A stretch of 64,000 nucleotides of DNA. It comes from Streptococcus constellatus subsp. constellatus. GTDB taxonomy: Bacteria; Bacillota; Bacilli; Lactobacillales; Streptococcaceae. The DNA lies in NCBI RefSeq assembly GCF_023167545.1, contig NZ_AP014647.1, positions 1,178,001 through 1,242,000 on the forward strand. The letters run 5' to 3'. The notes below the pieces were generated by a model. The model saw nothing but the letters and a program-made list of their open reading frames with translations. It was not told the DNA's origin and did not search any database. A program made the position numbers and the translations under genes. Positions 8,071 through 17,350 of this stretch are shown piece after piece (position 1 is the first letter of the stretch; every line of letters begins with the position of its first letter).

Positions 8071-9003
8071 TTATTCTATAATCTTCCAATTACTCCCGTT
8101 CTTTTCAAGTACCAAATCAAATTGAGATACCTGCGTTGCTTTGGTCTGCTGGTCGATATACTCCACTGTCAGCGATACCGTGACTTGATTATCCTTACGA
8201 TTGTGAATAGGATTTACCAGTTCTTGAAAGATGTACTCTTTTCCGATTGGTTTTAATATCCCGTCATTCACATAGTAGGAAAGTTCACTGGCTGTCGCTG
8301 TAGGATAGAGCTTGAAGAACGTCGTTAAAAACTCATTGATTTCATTGGTTGTAATGGAATCAACCGTCCCCTCACTTTCAATGGCTTTTGGTTTATAACT
8401 TGATTTCTTAGGTATGTTGGTAATGGTCGGATTCTTAACCAGTACCATATTTCCAGAACCATCTACATAGACACTCACTATATAAGCAGAGTGGACGGTC
8501 TTTGTATTTTCTCCCTCTGTAATGAGCTGGTCTACACTGTAGGTTACATTAAACTCATTGTCGCCAGTTGGCTCTACCGTCCATATCTGAAATCCTCTTA
8601 CAGAAGACGATACAGGAATATCTTTGCGTACTGTATCAACATTGAGAGCTTGAAGTTCATCTGTCAGATAGCCTTTTAGACTTTCCATTCGATTATCAAT
8701 GGACTTATCGGATTGCTCCCATGAATAGTAGACTTTCGCAAAGTTCTCTACAAAATTTTCTACATGATGAGTATCAACGTATTCCTTTTCTATGATAGTT
8801 GTTTCGTGAATAGTATGAGTATCTATAGCTGTAAAGTGCTTGAATATCGCAAAGCTGAAACTAAGCCCTAAAAGTACCCACAAGGCAATCACAACCTTTT
8901 TATGAGGATTGACCTTATAGACACGAGGTTTCTTTTCCTTTGGTATCTGTTTTTCTTTATTCTGATTTTTTCTAAATTTCATCATTAAATCTTCCTTTCT
9001 CAT
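8071..9003 (-). CDS. orf13: Tn916 Orf13, TcpC-like conjugation protein
   Basis: A 310-residue bitopic membrane protein. A basic cytoplasmic start (residues 1-32, rich in Lys) is followed by one membrane helix (about 33-53, KVVIALWVLLGLSFSFAIF) and an extracytoplasmic part with two NTF2-like domains as in TcpC/ConG. It is a structural piece of the conjugation channel. Its start overlaps the orf14 stop by 4 bp, which indicates coupling. It is the last gene of the transfer operon before the tet(M) control region. Confidence 0.92.
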   Translation of the reverse strand: MRKEDLMMKFRKNQNKEKQIPKEKKPRVYKVNPHKKVVIALWVLLGLSFSFAIFKHFTAIDTHTIHETTIIEKEYVDTHHVENFVENFAKVYYSWEQSDKSIDNRMESLKGYLTDELQALNVDTVRKDIPVSSSVRGFQIWTVEPTGDNEFNVTYSVDQLITEGENTKTVHSAYIVSVYVDGSGNMVLVKNPTITNIPKKSSYKPKAIESEGTVDSITTNEINEFLTTFFKLYPTATASELSYYVNDGILKPIGKEYIFQELVNPIHNRKDNQVTVSLTVEYIDQQTKATQVSQFDLVLEKNGSNWKIIE

Positions 9004-10001
9004 TGTTTGATTCGTCCTGCTCCCACTAAATGCTGTTGCCAGTAGGGGCTTGTTAAGTCGGCATAACCGATTGGGTCGCCTGCATGAAACATACGGTTAT
9101 TGCCAAGGTATATCCCAACATGAGTAATATAAGAGCCAGCGTTATAGGTAGAATGAAAGAAAACCAAATCGCCAGCTTGTGCTTCCGATAGTGGGATATG
9201 CTGGGTCACATCATATTGCTGTTGTGCGGTTCGTGGTAAGTTAATTCCAGCTTTTCCATACGTCCATTGTGTCAGTCCGCTACAATCAAAAGAAGTAGTC
9301 GGGGAAGCTCCACCGTAAACGTATCGCCAGCCCTCATATTTCAGTGCTTCGTCCATGATGGCTTGTACCGTATCATCATCAAACTCTGTTGTGACAAGAT
9401 ACTGCGTTACCAGTTGCACATAAAACATATTGCCATAGTTGTATCGCCAGCCCCCATTGATAGGTATGGCTATGGGATTGGGGTAAGACACTTTTTCGCC
9501 ACCTGAATACTCTTTTGAGAAACTTTGAGCCAGTTCAAAGGTATATTTATTTCCACGATTAGCCACATACCCTAAGAAACCACCACCATAATTGTAGGAC
9601 TGGATAACCGATTCTAAATCTACACTGAGCCTTTCGCTACTGGCTAATAATTCACTGAAATACTTCACACCTTGCTTAATGGATTCTTCTGTACTCAATG
9701 AATTAGGTGGAAGACCGAGGGATTCCGAGGACTGCATAACATCTTCCGCAGTACCGCCCGATTCCACCTGTATAATCGCAAGAAGTATGTTGACATATTC
9801 TTCAACGCCATATTCTTTGGCATATTTTTCTACCATAGGCTTATGAGCCAGCACTTCTGCGGAAACATTCACACCTCCATAATGAATATTGGAAATTCCG
9901 CTGTCCTGTTCATCTGAAAATAAAATGGCAACAAACAGAAGCAGTGAGAAGACCATCAAGAATAATCCAGAACCACCAATCACTAAAGTTTTCAACTTCA
10001 T
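9000..10001 (-). CDS. orf14: Tn916 Orf14, bifunctional cell-wall hydrolase
   Basis: A 333-residue secreted or membrane-anchored peptidoglycan hydrolase that opens the wall for the transfer channel. An N-terminal hydrophobic segment (about 8-28) precedes a lysozyme-like domain (about 60-190; catalytic Glu candidate in AIIQVESGG) and a C-terminal NlpC/P60 domain (about 210-333) with Cys in TSFDCSGLTQW and His in ITHVGIYLG. Length and layout match Tn916 Orf14. It overlaps both orf13 and orf15 by 4 bp. Confidence 0.95.
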   Translation of the reverse strand: MKLKTLVIGGSGLFLMVFSLLLFVAILFSDEQDSGISNIHYGGVNVSAEVLAHKPMVEKYAKEYGVEEYVNILLAIIQVESGGTAEDVMQSSESLGLPPNSLSTEESIKQGVKYFSELLASSERLSVDLESVIQSYNYGGGFLGYVANRGNKYTFELAQSFSKEYSGGEKVSYPNPIAIPINGGWRYNYGNMFYVQLVTQYLVTTEFDDDTVQAIMDEALKYEGWRYVYGGASPTTSFDCSGLTQWTYGKAGINLPRTAQQQYDVTQHIPLSEAQAGDLVFFHSTYNAGSYITHVGIYLGNNRMFHAGDPIGYADLTSPYWQQHLVGAGRIKQ

Positions 10002-12175
10002 GGTTTCTTACCGACTTTCTTAATGGTGGCGGTTTTGATTGGTGGTCTACTTCTTGTATTTTGTAGTGGTACTCTTTGAACAGTAGACGGACGTTCTTTT
10101 GTGATTGGACGTTGTGAAGTTCTATCTGCTGTAGTGGTTGAAGTTGCTGGCTTTTGAACGGTTTTTTCTTGAACGGTATTGCCTTGGCGTTCCACTTTTG
10201 GACTTGAAAAATCGGACTTAACTGCTGGACGCTCTTGTTTGGCTTGTTGAGATTCCTTATATGAAGTCTGAATATTAGACTGTTTTGAGGTCTGTTCATC
10301 ATGATATTGTTCTTGTCTTGTAGTCGGTCTTTCATGAACAGAAGAAGCAGGCTGTTTTTTCTGTTTGACCTGTTCCATTTCAGAGCGACGCTTCGCAATG
10401 GTTTTTCGCCTTTGTTCCTGCTGTTCCTTGCGTCCACTGGCTCTGTCCGCTTTGGTTTGAGAAATACTACTGGTTAAATCACGGACATTCTCTTTTACTT
10501 TGGATTTTCCTTGATATACTGCATATCTTGCATTGGTCGGCAAATCTTTAACCTGTTCTTTCAAACCACTAGCAGTGTCTACCATTCTGTCTTTGGTATC
10601 AGCTACTGTACCGATGGTTTGACCGATACGTTTTCCAAGTGTTGATTTTTCCTTTCCGTCTGGTCGGGAGTGATCTGCTTGTGTCCTTGCAGAACTCCCC
10701 GAACCCGACTGTCCTTTTTTACCTGTAACAATGGCAGACCCAGCCCCTAGAGTAGTCATGGAACGTCCAAGTTTCCGCTGTAGACGGTGCATGTGAGCGT
10801 GCATAAGCATACGAGGTTTTCTCATCACACGACTTCCCACACTTTGAGAATCGTTACTCTGTAGAGAAAACATACTCATTAAATCGCCCAGCTTGAAGTA
10901 GATTCCTGCAAAGGTCACAATCTGTAGAAAAGCAATCAAAAAGAACGGATAACCAGCCGATAAGGTATAGAGCATGGTTGAAATACTAAATGCTGTCGTA
11001 ATAATCAATGTGATTCCAGCTCGTGTCAAAATGGTATTAAAGAGCTTTGTTATGGCTCGTTTTGACATACCATCAAATGATGGAATCATGCTTAAAATAA
11101 AGCTCACAGGCAGAAACATAGCATAGATGATAAAAAGTACCTGCGAGAAAATCATGATTCCTGTTAATAGGAATACAAATATGGAAATCCCAATATTGAA
11201 GACAAATAGGAAGAAGACTGTACCTAAACGGTTAATGGTCTTTGTAATGGTTAGATTGGTATTGCTTCTGTCTTCAATTTCTTCCGCAACAATTTTTTCT
11301 CTATCTTCGCCATTGTTGGAATCTGGGCTGGTGGAGAGCAGGCTTTCCACACGGTCAATACCGATACTTTCAATGTCTGAACTGTTGTATTGAAGCAGTA
11401 GCCACGGTTGCTGAACCTGTATGGAAAACAGGCTATCTCTGATTAAGTCCACGCTGTCCTTGCCTTGACTATCGGAATGGGGCATGACAATCTTCGTGCC
11501 AAGTGATAAACTGGCATTACTGATGTCTGATGAAAAGTCATTGATTTTTTTAATGTAGTCGGGAGCGTAGGCAATAAAGGAAGCCGATAGGATAAACACC
11601 AGCACAAAATTCATAATGGCATGAATTGCCTTTGTGGTTTCTCTCTTTATCAGTCCCGTATAGGCAACATAAACCCCAAGAACCAAAATCAAGAGTAAGA
11701 GGAATCCAACATAGAAACCCTCTGTTGAAAATCCGTTTGCACTCACACCAGCTAAGGTCTGCATATTCTTACCAATGGAATCTGCTGTAGCGGAAATGAA
11801 GTCTAAGGAATAGGCTTCCTGTACTAAGTAACCTGTCGCATTGGAAACATACAAACTGATTGTCCAAATAAAATTGGTAATGGCATATAGTCCATACATG
11901 ACCTGTTTTCCAATCCCGTCCGACCAGTTCCACGGAAGCCAGCCCCAGCTATTATCCACATAAAAATCCAGTTGATAGTTTTCAAGTGGGTATCGGCTGT
12001 ATTCATTTGCCACATTGACCGTATCATCTACCAAGCCCGCAGCTTGAACCACCGTTCCCAGCATGGCTAAAAGAAAAATGGCAATCACAAGTGTGAAAGC
12101 CACTGTCATTGCCACTTTACCTAGACGTTTCAGCGTCCAGTTTGATTTTATTCTGTTTACTATTGATGGTTTCAC
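9998..12175 (-). CDS. orf15: Tn916 Orf15, TcpH/VirB6-like membrane protein
   Basis: A 725-residue polytopic protein. A first membrane helix near residues 20-42 is followed by a helix pair around 150-215 and a cluster around 310-430. The C-terminal 290 residues are hydrophilic and rich in Lys, Gln, Ser and Thr (for example KEQQEQRRKTIAKRR), predicted cytoplasmic. It corresponds to TcpH/ConG-type proteins forming the inner channel of Gram-positive type IV secretion. It lies in the transfer operon, overlapping orf14 and 2 bp from orf16. Confidence 0.93.
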   Translation of the reverse strand: MKPSIVNRIKSNWTLKRLGKVAMTVAFTLVIAIFLLAMLGTVVQAAGLVDDTVNVANEYSRYPLENYQLDFYVDNSWGWLPWNWSDGIGKQVMYGLYAITNFIWTISLYVSNATGYLVQEAYSLDFISATADSIGKNMQTLAGVSANGFSTEGFYVGFLLLLILVLGVYVAYTGLIKRETTKAIHAIMNFVLVFILSASFIAYAPDYIKKINDFSSDISNASLSLGTKIVMPHSDSQGKDSVDLIRDSLFSIQVQQPWLLLQYNSSDIESIGIDRVESLLSTSPDSNNGEDREKIVAEEIEDRSNTNLTITKTINRLGTVFFLFVFNIGISIFVFLLTGIMIFSQVLFIIYAMFLPVSFILSMIPSFDGMSKRAITKLFNTILTRAGITLIITTAFSISTMLYTLSAGYPFFLIAFLQIVTFAGIYFKLGDLMSMFSLQSNDSQSVGSRVMRKPRMLMHAHMHRLQRKLGRSMTTLGAGSAIVTGKKGQSGSGSSARTQADHSRPDGKEKSTLGKRIGQTIGTVADTKDRMVDTASGLKEQVKDLPTNARYAVYQGKSKVKENVRDLTSSISQTKADRASGRKEQQEQRRKTIAKRRSEMEQVKQKKQPASSVHERPTTRQEQYHDEQTSKQSNIQTSYKESQQAKQERPAVKSDFSSPKVERQGNTVQEKTVQKPATSTTTADRTSQRPITKERPSTVQRVPLQNTRSRPPIKTATIKKVGKKP

Positions 12176-12177
12176 AT

Positions 12178-14625
12178 TTACACCTCTTTTCGCACAGGTG
12201 GTCTGGTATCAAAGGCATGGAGCAGTTCTTCAAATACAGGGTGGAACTGTATCACACCGACACGACCATATAAATCACTGATAAGGCATTGCCCGTTTTC
12301 CAAATCACGCAATCGCTTCTGATTGTTTTCGTCCTCTGGGTCTACACCAAAAAAGGCTAAGGTCTTTTTAATCTCGTTAAGGTCAGTGGAACGAAATGCA
12401 AATTTTAAGCCGAGGTTATTTTTCAGTTTTTCATCTAAGAGGTCGTCTGTATTTTGGGTCACGAAATATACCCCAGCGTTCATAGCACGACCAGCCCGAA
12501 CCAGCTTCATAGATAGTGTTTTTCCTTGTGCTACCTGTAAAAAGCTCCATGCTTCGTCTAAATCTACAATCTTGAAAATGCTTCGGTCTGTATGGATAAA
12601 GTCTAAAGCAAAGGTACTAATGACAATCAGCATAGCAACGGATAAAAGCTCCATAGTGGTATATTCCTCAAAGGAAGTTTCCTTGTCGGGAAGTACCAAG
12701 TCCGCAACCTGTATAATGTTCAGTTGTTTTTCTAAGCTGATAGACTGCTCCACATAACCATTACTGAATAATAAATGTGCAAAGTCATAGTCTGTAAAAC
12801 TTTCGATATGGTCGGCTATACTGGTACTTAGTGGCGTATTCTCAACCCGTAATTCCTCAATCACTTTCATCAACCCTCGTACTTCACTATTGGTTACTGC
12901 ACGAATGGCTTTTCTAAGGATTGGGAAGCGTTCCCCATCACGAGAGGAAATCCCCGTAAGGAATGTCAGAATATCAATAGCCAGTGATTCAGAATCTTTG
13001 GGATTTTTCATAATCACATAAGGGTCAAGTAAGCCTTTGTTTTTCTCATCAGAAGTCAGAGTGACGATATTGATTTCATGGGAAATCTCTGGCAAGGTTT
13101 CTTTCCATCTGCCACGTTCTGCTTTTGGGTCTACAATCACTGCTTGTGCCCCATAAAGCACCGCATAATAGACGATAAGGTTATTCGCAAAGGATTTACC
13201 ACCACCCAGCGAACCAACAAAAGCCGACGCTAACGCATTGGTTACTGAACCCTTAACCCCTTGACTGGCAAGAGCAGGTTTCAGATAGACATTGCGTCCA
13301 GTATCTAAGCTGTAGCCAACATAAATCCCCTCATTTTCCCCCAGCATTTGAGTAGCACCAAAACCTAAACCAGCGAGGAAATCAGAGGTCACGTATTGAA
13401 TATAATCATTCATATAACGCTTGCTGGCAGGTAAAAATTCTTCATGTAAGCCGAGCATATCCCCAAATGGTCGTACCAGTTTTACGCTTAAATCGTCATA
13501 AAAATCTTTCACTTCATTACAACGACGTTTGAGTTCGTCAAGATCATTTGCTGATACCCTTACCACATAAGACAGCTTGTACATAGATTCCTTGCTTTGG
13601 TCTAAATTGGTTTCCAGCTCATTCACACTTTCCAGAGCTTCCGCCACATTGGAGCTGGTTTCATTATCACTTTGCCAAGCGTGGTTATCCAAGTCTTTCA
13701 GTTCTTTCTTTTTATTGCGGACAGTAGATAGGGCTTTACGATTCGCTACAATTTCCACATTCATTGACGTATCAATCGGGAATGTAAATTGCTGTTGCTG
13801 GTAGTAGAAGATTTCAGAGGACGGGAAGTCCAGTTCTCCGACAATGCTGTTAATGGTAAAGTAAGCTACATAGACGGTTTCATCTTCCTGCTGGATTTTC
13901 AAATATCGCTGTTTTTCTTCCACCAAACAGCGAGTAGGCTTAATCAAGTCATAGTATTTAATCAGCGTTTCATTATCCAGCTTTTTCTTTGATAGATGGT
14001 ACTCATACTCTTCATAGGCAGTGCCTGTCTGTCCGTAAAGGTGTTCAATCAGATAGCCGAAGTCGTCCTTATCTAACCTGCGGATTTTGAAACGACGAGA
14101 GATTTTATTTTCTAAGAGCTTTTCCATCTTCTGAAAACGCAGGATTTCATCATTACTCATACTAACAAAATCGCCCATCAGCTTATGGTTCACATCATAG
14201 ACAAAATCAGACAAAGCATTTTTTGCTTCAACGGTAAGACTTTTCATAGAAAACTCCTGATCGTTGAGAAGCAACTTAAAGCCGATAAAGAAACGGTAGT
14301 TCACTTGATTTTCGCCAATCATGGATATTAAAGCGTCTGTCTGTTGGTCGATTTTGTCATAGGCAACCGCTTTGAGCTTGCCAGTGACTTCATTTTTGGA
14401 ACGCTCTTGTGCAGAACGTATGCTGGATTCTGTACTGATTTGTAAAGCATGAATTTTGCCATCACGATTTTGTGCGATAAGCTGTCTGAAAGAATCATGC
14501 ACTTGTATTTTCTGTTCTGGACTTAGAAATGAGTAATTGTAAGGAACAAGCTCATAGTAAGCATAACATTCCCCGTCTTTATTCCAGACGAGATTGTTTT
14601 CAATGTATTTAATTGGATATGCCAT
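12178..14625 (-). CDS. orf16: Tn916 Orf16, VirB4/TcpF-family transfer ATPase
   Basis: An 815-residue conjugation ATPase. Walker A is GSLGGGKSFANNL (about residues 470-482) and Walker B is FKIVDLDEAWSFL (about 685-697); VTQNTDDLL follows as a sensor-like motif. I chose ATG 14625 (MAYPIKYIEN) because AGGAG lies 7 bp upstream and the length then equals reference Orf16; a frame open 17 codons further up has no site. It powers assembly or substrate transfer in the Tn916 secretion system. It overlaps orf17 by 17 bp. Confidence 0.95.
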   Translation of the reverse strand: MAYPIKYIENNLVWNKDGECYAYYELVPYNYSFLSPEQKIQVHDSFRQLIAQNRDGKIHALQISTESSIRSAQERSKNEVTGKLKAVAYDKIDQQTDALISMIGENQVNYRFFIGFKLLLNDQEFSMKSLTVEAKNALSDFVYDVNHKLMGDFVSMSNDEILRFQKMEKLLENKISRRFKIRRLDKDDFGYLIEHLYGQTGTAYEEYEYHLSKKKLDNETLIKYYDLIKPTRCLVEEKQRYLKIQQEDETVYVAYFTINSIVGELDFPSSEIFYYQQQQFTFPIDTSMNVEIVANRKALSTVRNKKKELKDLDNHAWQSDNETSSNVAEALESVNELETNLDQSKESMYKLSYVVRVSANDLDELKRRCNEVKDFYDDLSVKLVRPFGDMLGLHEEFLPASKRYMNDYIQYVTSDFLAGLGFGATQMLGENEGIYVGYSLDTGRNVYLKPALASQGVKGSVTNALASAFVGSLGGGKSFANNLIVYYAVLYGAQAVIVDPKAERGRWKETLPEISHEINIVTLTSDEKNKGLLDPYVIMKNPKDSESLAIDILTFLTGISSRDGERFPILRKAIRAVTNSEVRGLMKVIEELRVENTPLSTSIADHIESFTDYDFAHLLFSNGYVEQSISLEKQLNIIQVADLVLPDKETSFEEYTTMELLSVAMLIVISTFALDFIHTDRSIFKIVDLDEAWSFLQVAQGKTLSMKLVRAGRAMNAGVYFVTQNTDDLLDEKLKNNLGLKFAFRSTDLNEIKKTLAFFGVDPEDENNQKRLRDLENGQCLISDLYGRVGVIQFHPVFEELLHAFDTRPPVRKEV

Positions 14626-15001
14626 AAAATTCACTCCTAACTGCTGTAATGGCTTCTTGTGGCTGGTTTCTGCCAAGCGTTACTTTTTTTCCTGCATAGG
14701 TCAGCTTTGGTCGCAGTGCATAAGCAATGACAGACTTCAAAAATCCATAAGGCTTTTTACCATCAAAAGTTTTTGTAGACATAAACCATGTGAAAGCCAC
14801 AGGAATCCCAAAGTATTTGAGAAATGCTCCCTCTATCATGGAAAGAGGGGGCAAGTTGCCAAGTATCATCACTGCAAAGAGTGACACGACAAACCATGTC
14901 ATTTGCGTAAAGGTTATGGGAAACGGAAGTCTAAAATCATTGATAGAATACAGTACCTTTTCCACAGACCAGATACTGGTATAGCTTCGTATTTTCTTCA
15001 T
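14609..15001 (-). CDS. orf17: Tn916 Orf17, TcpE-like membrane protein
   Basis: A TcpE-family membrane protein of 130 residues with a helix pair at about 33-75 (ITFTQMTWFVVSLFAVMILG and the following GIPVAFTWFMS region). TcpE/ConD proteins are small essential parts of the conjugation channel. I preferred ATG 15001 (MKKIRSYTS) since AAAGGA lies 9 bp upstream. The frame is open 38 codons further, to an ATG at 15115 inside ardA, but no ribosome site is visible there. The gene overlaps orf16. Confidence 0.88.
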   Translation of the reverse strand: MKKIRSYTSIWSVEKVLYSINDFRLPFPITFTQMTWFVVSLFAVMILGNLPPLSMIEGAFLKYFGIPVAFTWFMSTKTFDGKKPYGFLKSVIAYALRPKLTYAGKKVTLGRNQPQEAITAVRSEFYGISN

Positions 15002-15089
15002 GTAATCAATCCTTTCATAAAAAATAGGGGTAGCTGATTGAGCCACCCCGTAAAATAGAAAATCTGCCAGTAGTAATGTACCGACAGAT

Positions 15090-15587
15090 TTAATAGACGA
15101 TTTCAAAAATCCCATGATTGGTTGAGATAAACGTTCCTGAAAGGTCTAAATCCCGACCATAGGCTTGATAATCAATATAGTTTTGAAGACTAGCTGGTAC
15201 TTCGCCTAAAGCACCCGTTTCTTCAATGTAGTAGCGTGCCACGTCATACATATCATCACAATCGGAATGAATGATAATATCCTCTTGATGTTCGCTTAGT
15301 TCTTCAATGCTTGAAAAATGAGTGAGCAGAGCAGATAGCTCCGATTGTAATTCTTCGGGTAATTCCGATACCATTTCCCATAGTCGATTGAGTTCGCCAA
15401 TGGAAGTGTATTCGTCAACCGTAAAGGGTAACTCGTAGTCATGAATGGCGTATTCCTCATATTCATCATTCAAGCCGATTTTCTCTTTGACTTCCTCAAA
15501 GTCAATGGGAAAGGTAAACCACGCACCGACCAATTCGCCCTCATTGTATTTGCCTAAATTCGCAATATAGACTTGCATATCGTCCAT
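15090..15587 (-). CDS. ardA: Tn916 Orf18, ArdA antirestriction protein
   Basis: A 165-residue, strongly acidic protein (MDDMQVYIANLGKYNEGELV...) of the ArdA family. ArdA dimers mimic bent DNA and block type I restriction enzymes, protecting incoming single-stranded DNA once it is made double-stranded. The many Asp and Glu residues, such as NDEYEEYAIHDYELPF, are visible throughout. Length and order in the transfer operon match Tn916 Orf18. A gap of 116 bp separates it from orf19. Confidence 0.95.
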   Translation of the reverse strand: MDDMQVYIANLGKYNEGELVGAWFTFPIDFEEVKEKIGLNDEYEEYAIHDYELPFTVDEYTSIGELNRLWEMVSELPEELQSELSALLTHFSSIEELSEHQEDIIIHSDCDDMYDVARYYIEETGALGEVPASLQNYIDYQAYGRDLDLSGTFISTNHGIFEIVY

Positions 15588-15703
15588 ATATTCACGTCCT
15601 TTCTTTGTAGAGATTCAAAAATCCCTACCGCACTTCGTTTGGTGTACCATTCCTTTGCGGAACATAAGAAAACCACTTATATTCCACAAAAGAACGGTTT
15701 TAT

Positions 15704-15925
15704 TTAAGCACCAATAATGCGATTGAATAGCTCTAGTAAAATGTCTTTTACTCCAGCAGCGTTGAAGACTAAGCCAACCGCAATAATCGCAATAATTAAA
15801 AAGCCAATCAGTTTGCTAAACTCACGCTTGAAGCCAAGATACAAGCCAATCACAACGATTGCTAAAAGCACCAGTGATTGAGCGTTTGATAGAAACCAGT
15901 TATAAAGGTTTTGTCCAAAATTCAT
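15704..15925 (-). CDS. orf19: Tn916 Orf19, small membrane protein
   Basis: A 73-residue protein with two membrane segments, LVLLAIVVIGLYLGF (about 18-32) and LIGFLIIAIIAVGLVFNAA (about 37-55). It resembles small pilin-like or holin-like proteins such as TcpD/ConC and VirB2-like subunits, and is placed with the transfer genes of Tn916. It starts at ATG 15925 after GAGGAGA about 8 bp upstream. Its precise role is not known from the sequence. Confidence 0.88.
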   Translation of the reverse strand: MNFGQNLYNWFLSNAQSLVLLAIVVIGLYLGFKREFSKLIGFLIIAIIAVGLVFNAAGVKDILLELFNRIIGA

Positions 15926-15967
15926 AAAAATGTTCTCCTCTCTATATTCAATGAATTTGTATTTGAG

Positions 15968-17173
15968 TTATTTTTTTGTTGTTATCACGTCCTGTTCTTT
16001 TACTGACTGTTGCTTCAAAATCTGCTTGTGTCGGTCTGTCAGTTTCGCATGGTCGAGAATGTCTTTTACAACCTGCGTCTGGTTGATTTCATCAAGTTTA
16101 ATCGCAACCTTTAAGGTCGGGGCAACTTGATGAGATAGCCAGTTCAGCGTCCTTTGGAAGGAGTAAGGCTCTGGTTTTGTGGTTAGTTTTAATCGTTCAC
16201 GATTGTTCCCAATAAACCAAGCCCATTCTTCATTCAGTTTCCAATCAGAACGAGGTTTGGAATCGTCTTTATCTACAAAACGGATATACCGATTGATAAT
16301 TTTAAAGGCGGTATGCTCTGGATTGTCATAGACGAGTAAATCACGGACTGCATAATAGGCACGCTCATTTTTCAATCGAATCTCAAAACGGTTTTTTACT
16401 TCTGCGTCTTCAATGGGAATATCATTTTTCTTGTACTGCTCGTAGTCCTTTTCATAGATACAGAAATAAACTTCACTTTGTAATGAACCGATATAGAGGG
16501 TGTTTCCCATACATTCCTTTTCCTCTTTGCGTACCAGTTCGCCACTGCGATAGCTTTTAAAACTGCGGAAGACGGAGATACATTCTTCCTGTTGGCACTT
16601 TTCAGTGAGTACAGGGATATTTAAAATCCCTGTCTTATCGTTAATGGCAAGGTCAAGGCGTTTCATCACACCGCCAGCCACCAAAACGTCCATAAAGAAC
16701 TCATACCAGCTTCTTTGTTGTGCCAGAAGATAGCTTTCAAATTGTCTGCACCCACGACCTTTCAATTCCACCAGAACTCCTTTGTCCAGTTCATGGGAGC
16801 AAAGGACGAATATGTCGCCTAAAGCATAATGCTCTGAATAAGAATAGAAACCATAGTCCTCATGAAGAAAATAGGACAGTTTCAGTTGTAAGATGTTTTC
16901 GACCACCTGCTGTACGTCTGTTGTCGGAAAGCGAATTCTTACATAATCAAACAGCATTTCAAGGGGAGCGTCGGGATTGAAGCGTTCCAGAGCTTCCCAA
17001 AGGGACTGCTGTAAATCCTCTGATGGCTTGACTTTTCCTGTTTCAATATCGCTTAGATACTGCCTTGTAATACCAGTCGCAACAGCTAAACGGTTTTGAG
17101 ATAGTCCATAAGCCAAGCGTTTTTCTTTTAAATGCTGTAACCAAGTTTGTTCATTCAGTAAAAATCCCTCCAA
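15968..17173 (-). CDS. orf20: Tn916 Orf20, relaxase (MobT/Rep_trans family)
   Basis: The 401-residue relaxase that nicks Tn916 oriT. An N-terminal XRE-type HTH (about 14-70; KRLAYGLSQNRLAVATGITR) precedes a Rep_trans-type nicking domain as in MobT of ICEBs1 (MOBT), distinct from the MOBP relaxase of the host ICE. The frame opens with TTG at 17173, which lies in the only good ribosome site (GGAGGG); a start at the CTG or a later codon is possible, so the first residues are uncertain. The oriT lies directly upstream at 17289-17342. Confidence 0.93.
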   Translation of the reverse strand: MEGFLLNEQTWLQHLKEKRLAYGLSQNRLAVATGITRQYLSDIETGKVKPSEDLQQSLWEALERFNPDAPLEMLFDYVRIRFPTTDVQQVVENILQLKLSYFLHEDYGFYSYSEHYALGDIFVLCSHELDKGVLVELKGRGCRQFESYLLAQQRSWYEFFMDVLVAGGVMKRLDLAINDKTGILNIPVLTEKCQQEECISVFRSFKSYRSGELVRKEEKECMGNTLYIGSLQSEVYFCIYEKDYEQYKKNDIPIEDAEVKNRFEIRLKNERAYYAVRDLLVYDNPEHTAFKIINRYIRFVDKDDSKPRSDWKLNEEWAWFIGNNRERLKLTTKPEPYSFQRTLNWLSHQVAPTLKVAIKLDEINQTQVVKDILDHAKLTDRHKQILKQQSVKEQDVITTKK

Positions 17174-17288
17174 TCAAAAAGGCGTATGTCAACTTTTAAA
17201 GCCCATTTGACATACGCTGAAATTTTGTAAATCCCTTGTAACCAAAGGATTTTCTAATGTTTTTTTGACTGTTTCCTGTCGATTTGTA

Positions 17289-17342
17289 CCCCCCTGTTAG
17301 ATACGGGGGGTTAAGTGCTGGCGTGGCTATTGCCACACCAGC
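17289..17342 (-). other. oriT: Tn916 oriT region between orf21 and orf20
   Basis: Two adjacent inverted repeats are present: a six-C / six-G pair around TGTTAGATA (17289-17310) and an 11-bp pair GCTGGCGTGGC / GCCACACCAGC (17317-17342). They lie in the 177-bp orf21-orf20 gap, where Tn916 oriT maps. The CCCCCGTATCTAACA motif on the minus strand is the recognised MobT-type origin, which can also serve as a double-strand replication origin. Confidence 0.88.
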
Positions 17343-17350
17343 CAGCAAGA

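Noticed and set aside
9910..10437. A 175-codon frame inside orf15/orf14 on the same strand
   Set aside because: It is an out-of-frame shadow of the Gln/Lys-rich tail of orf15 and has no separate signals.
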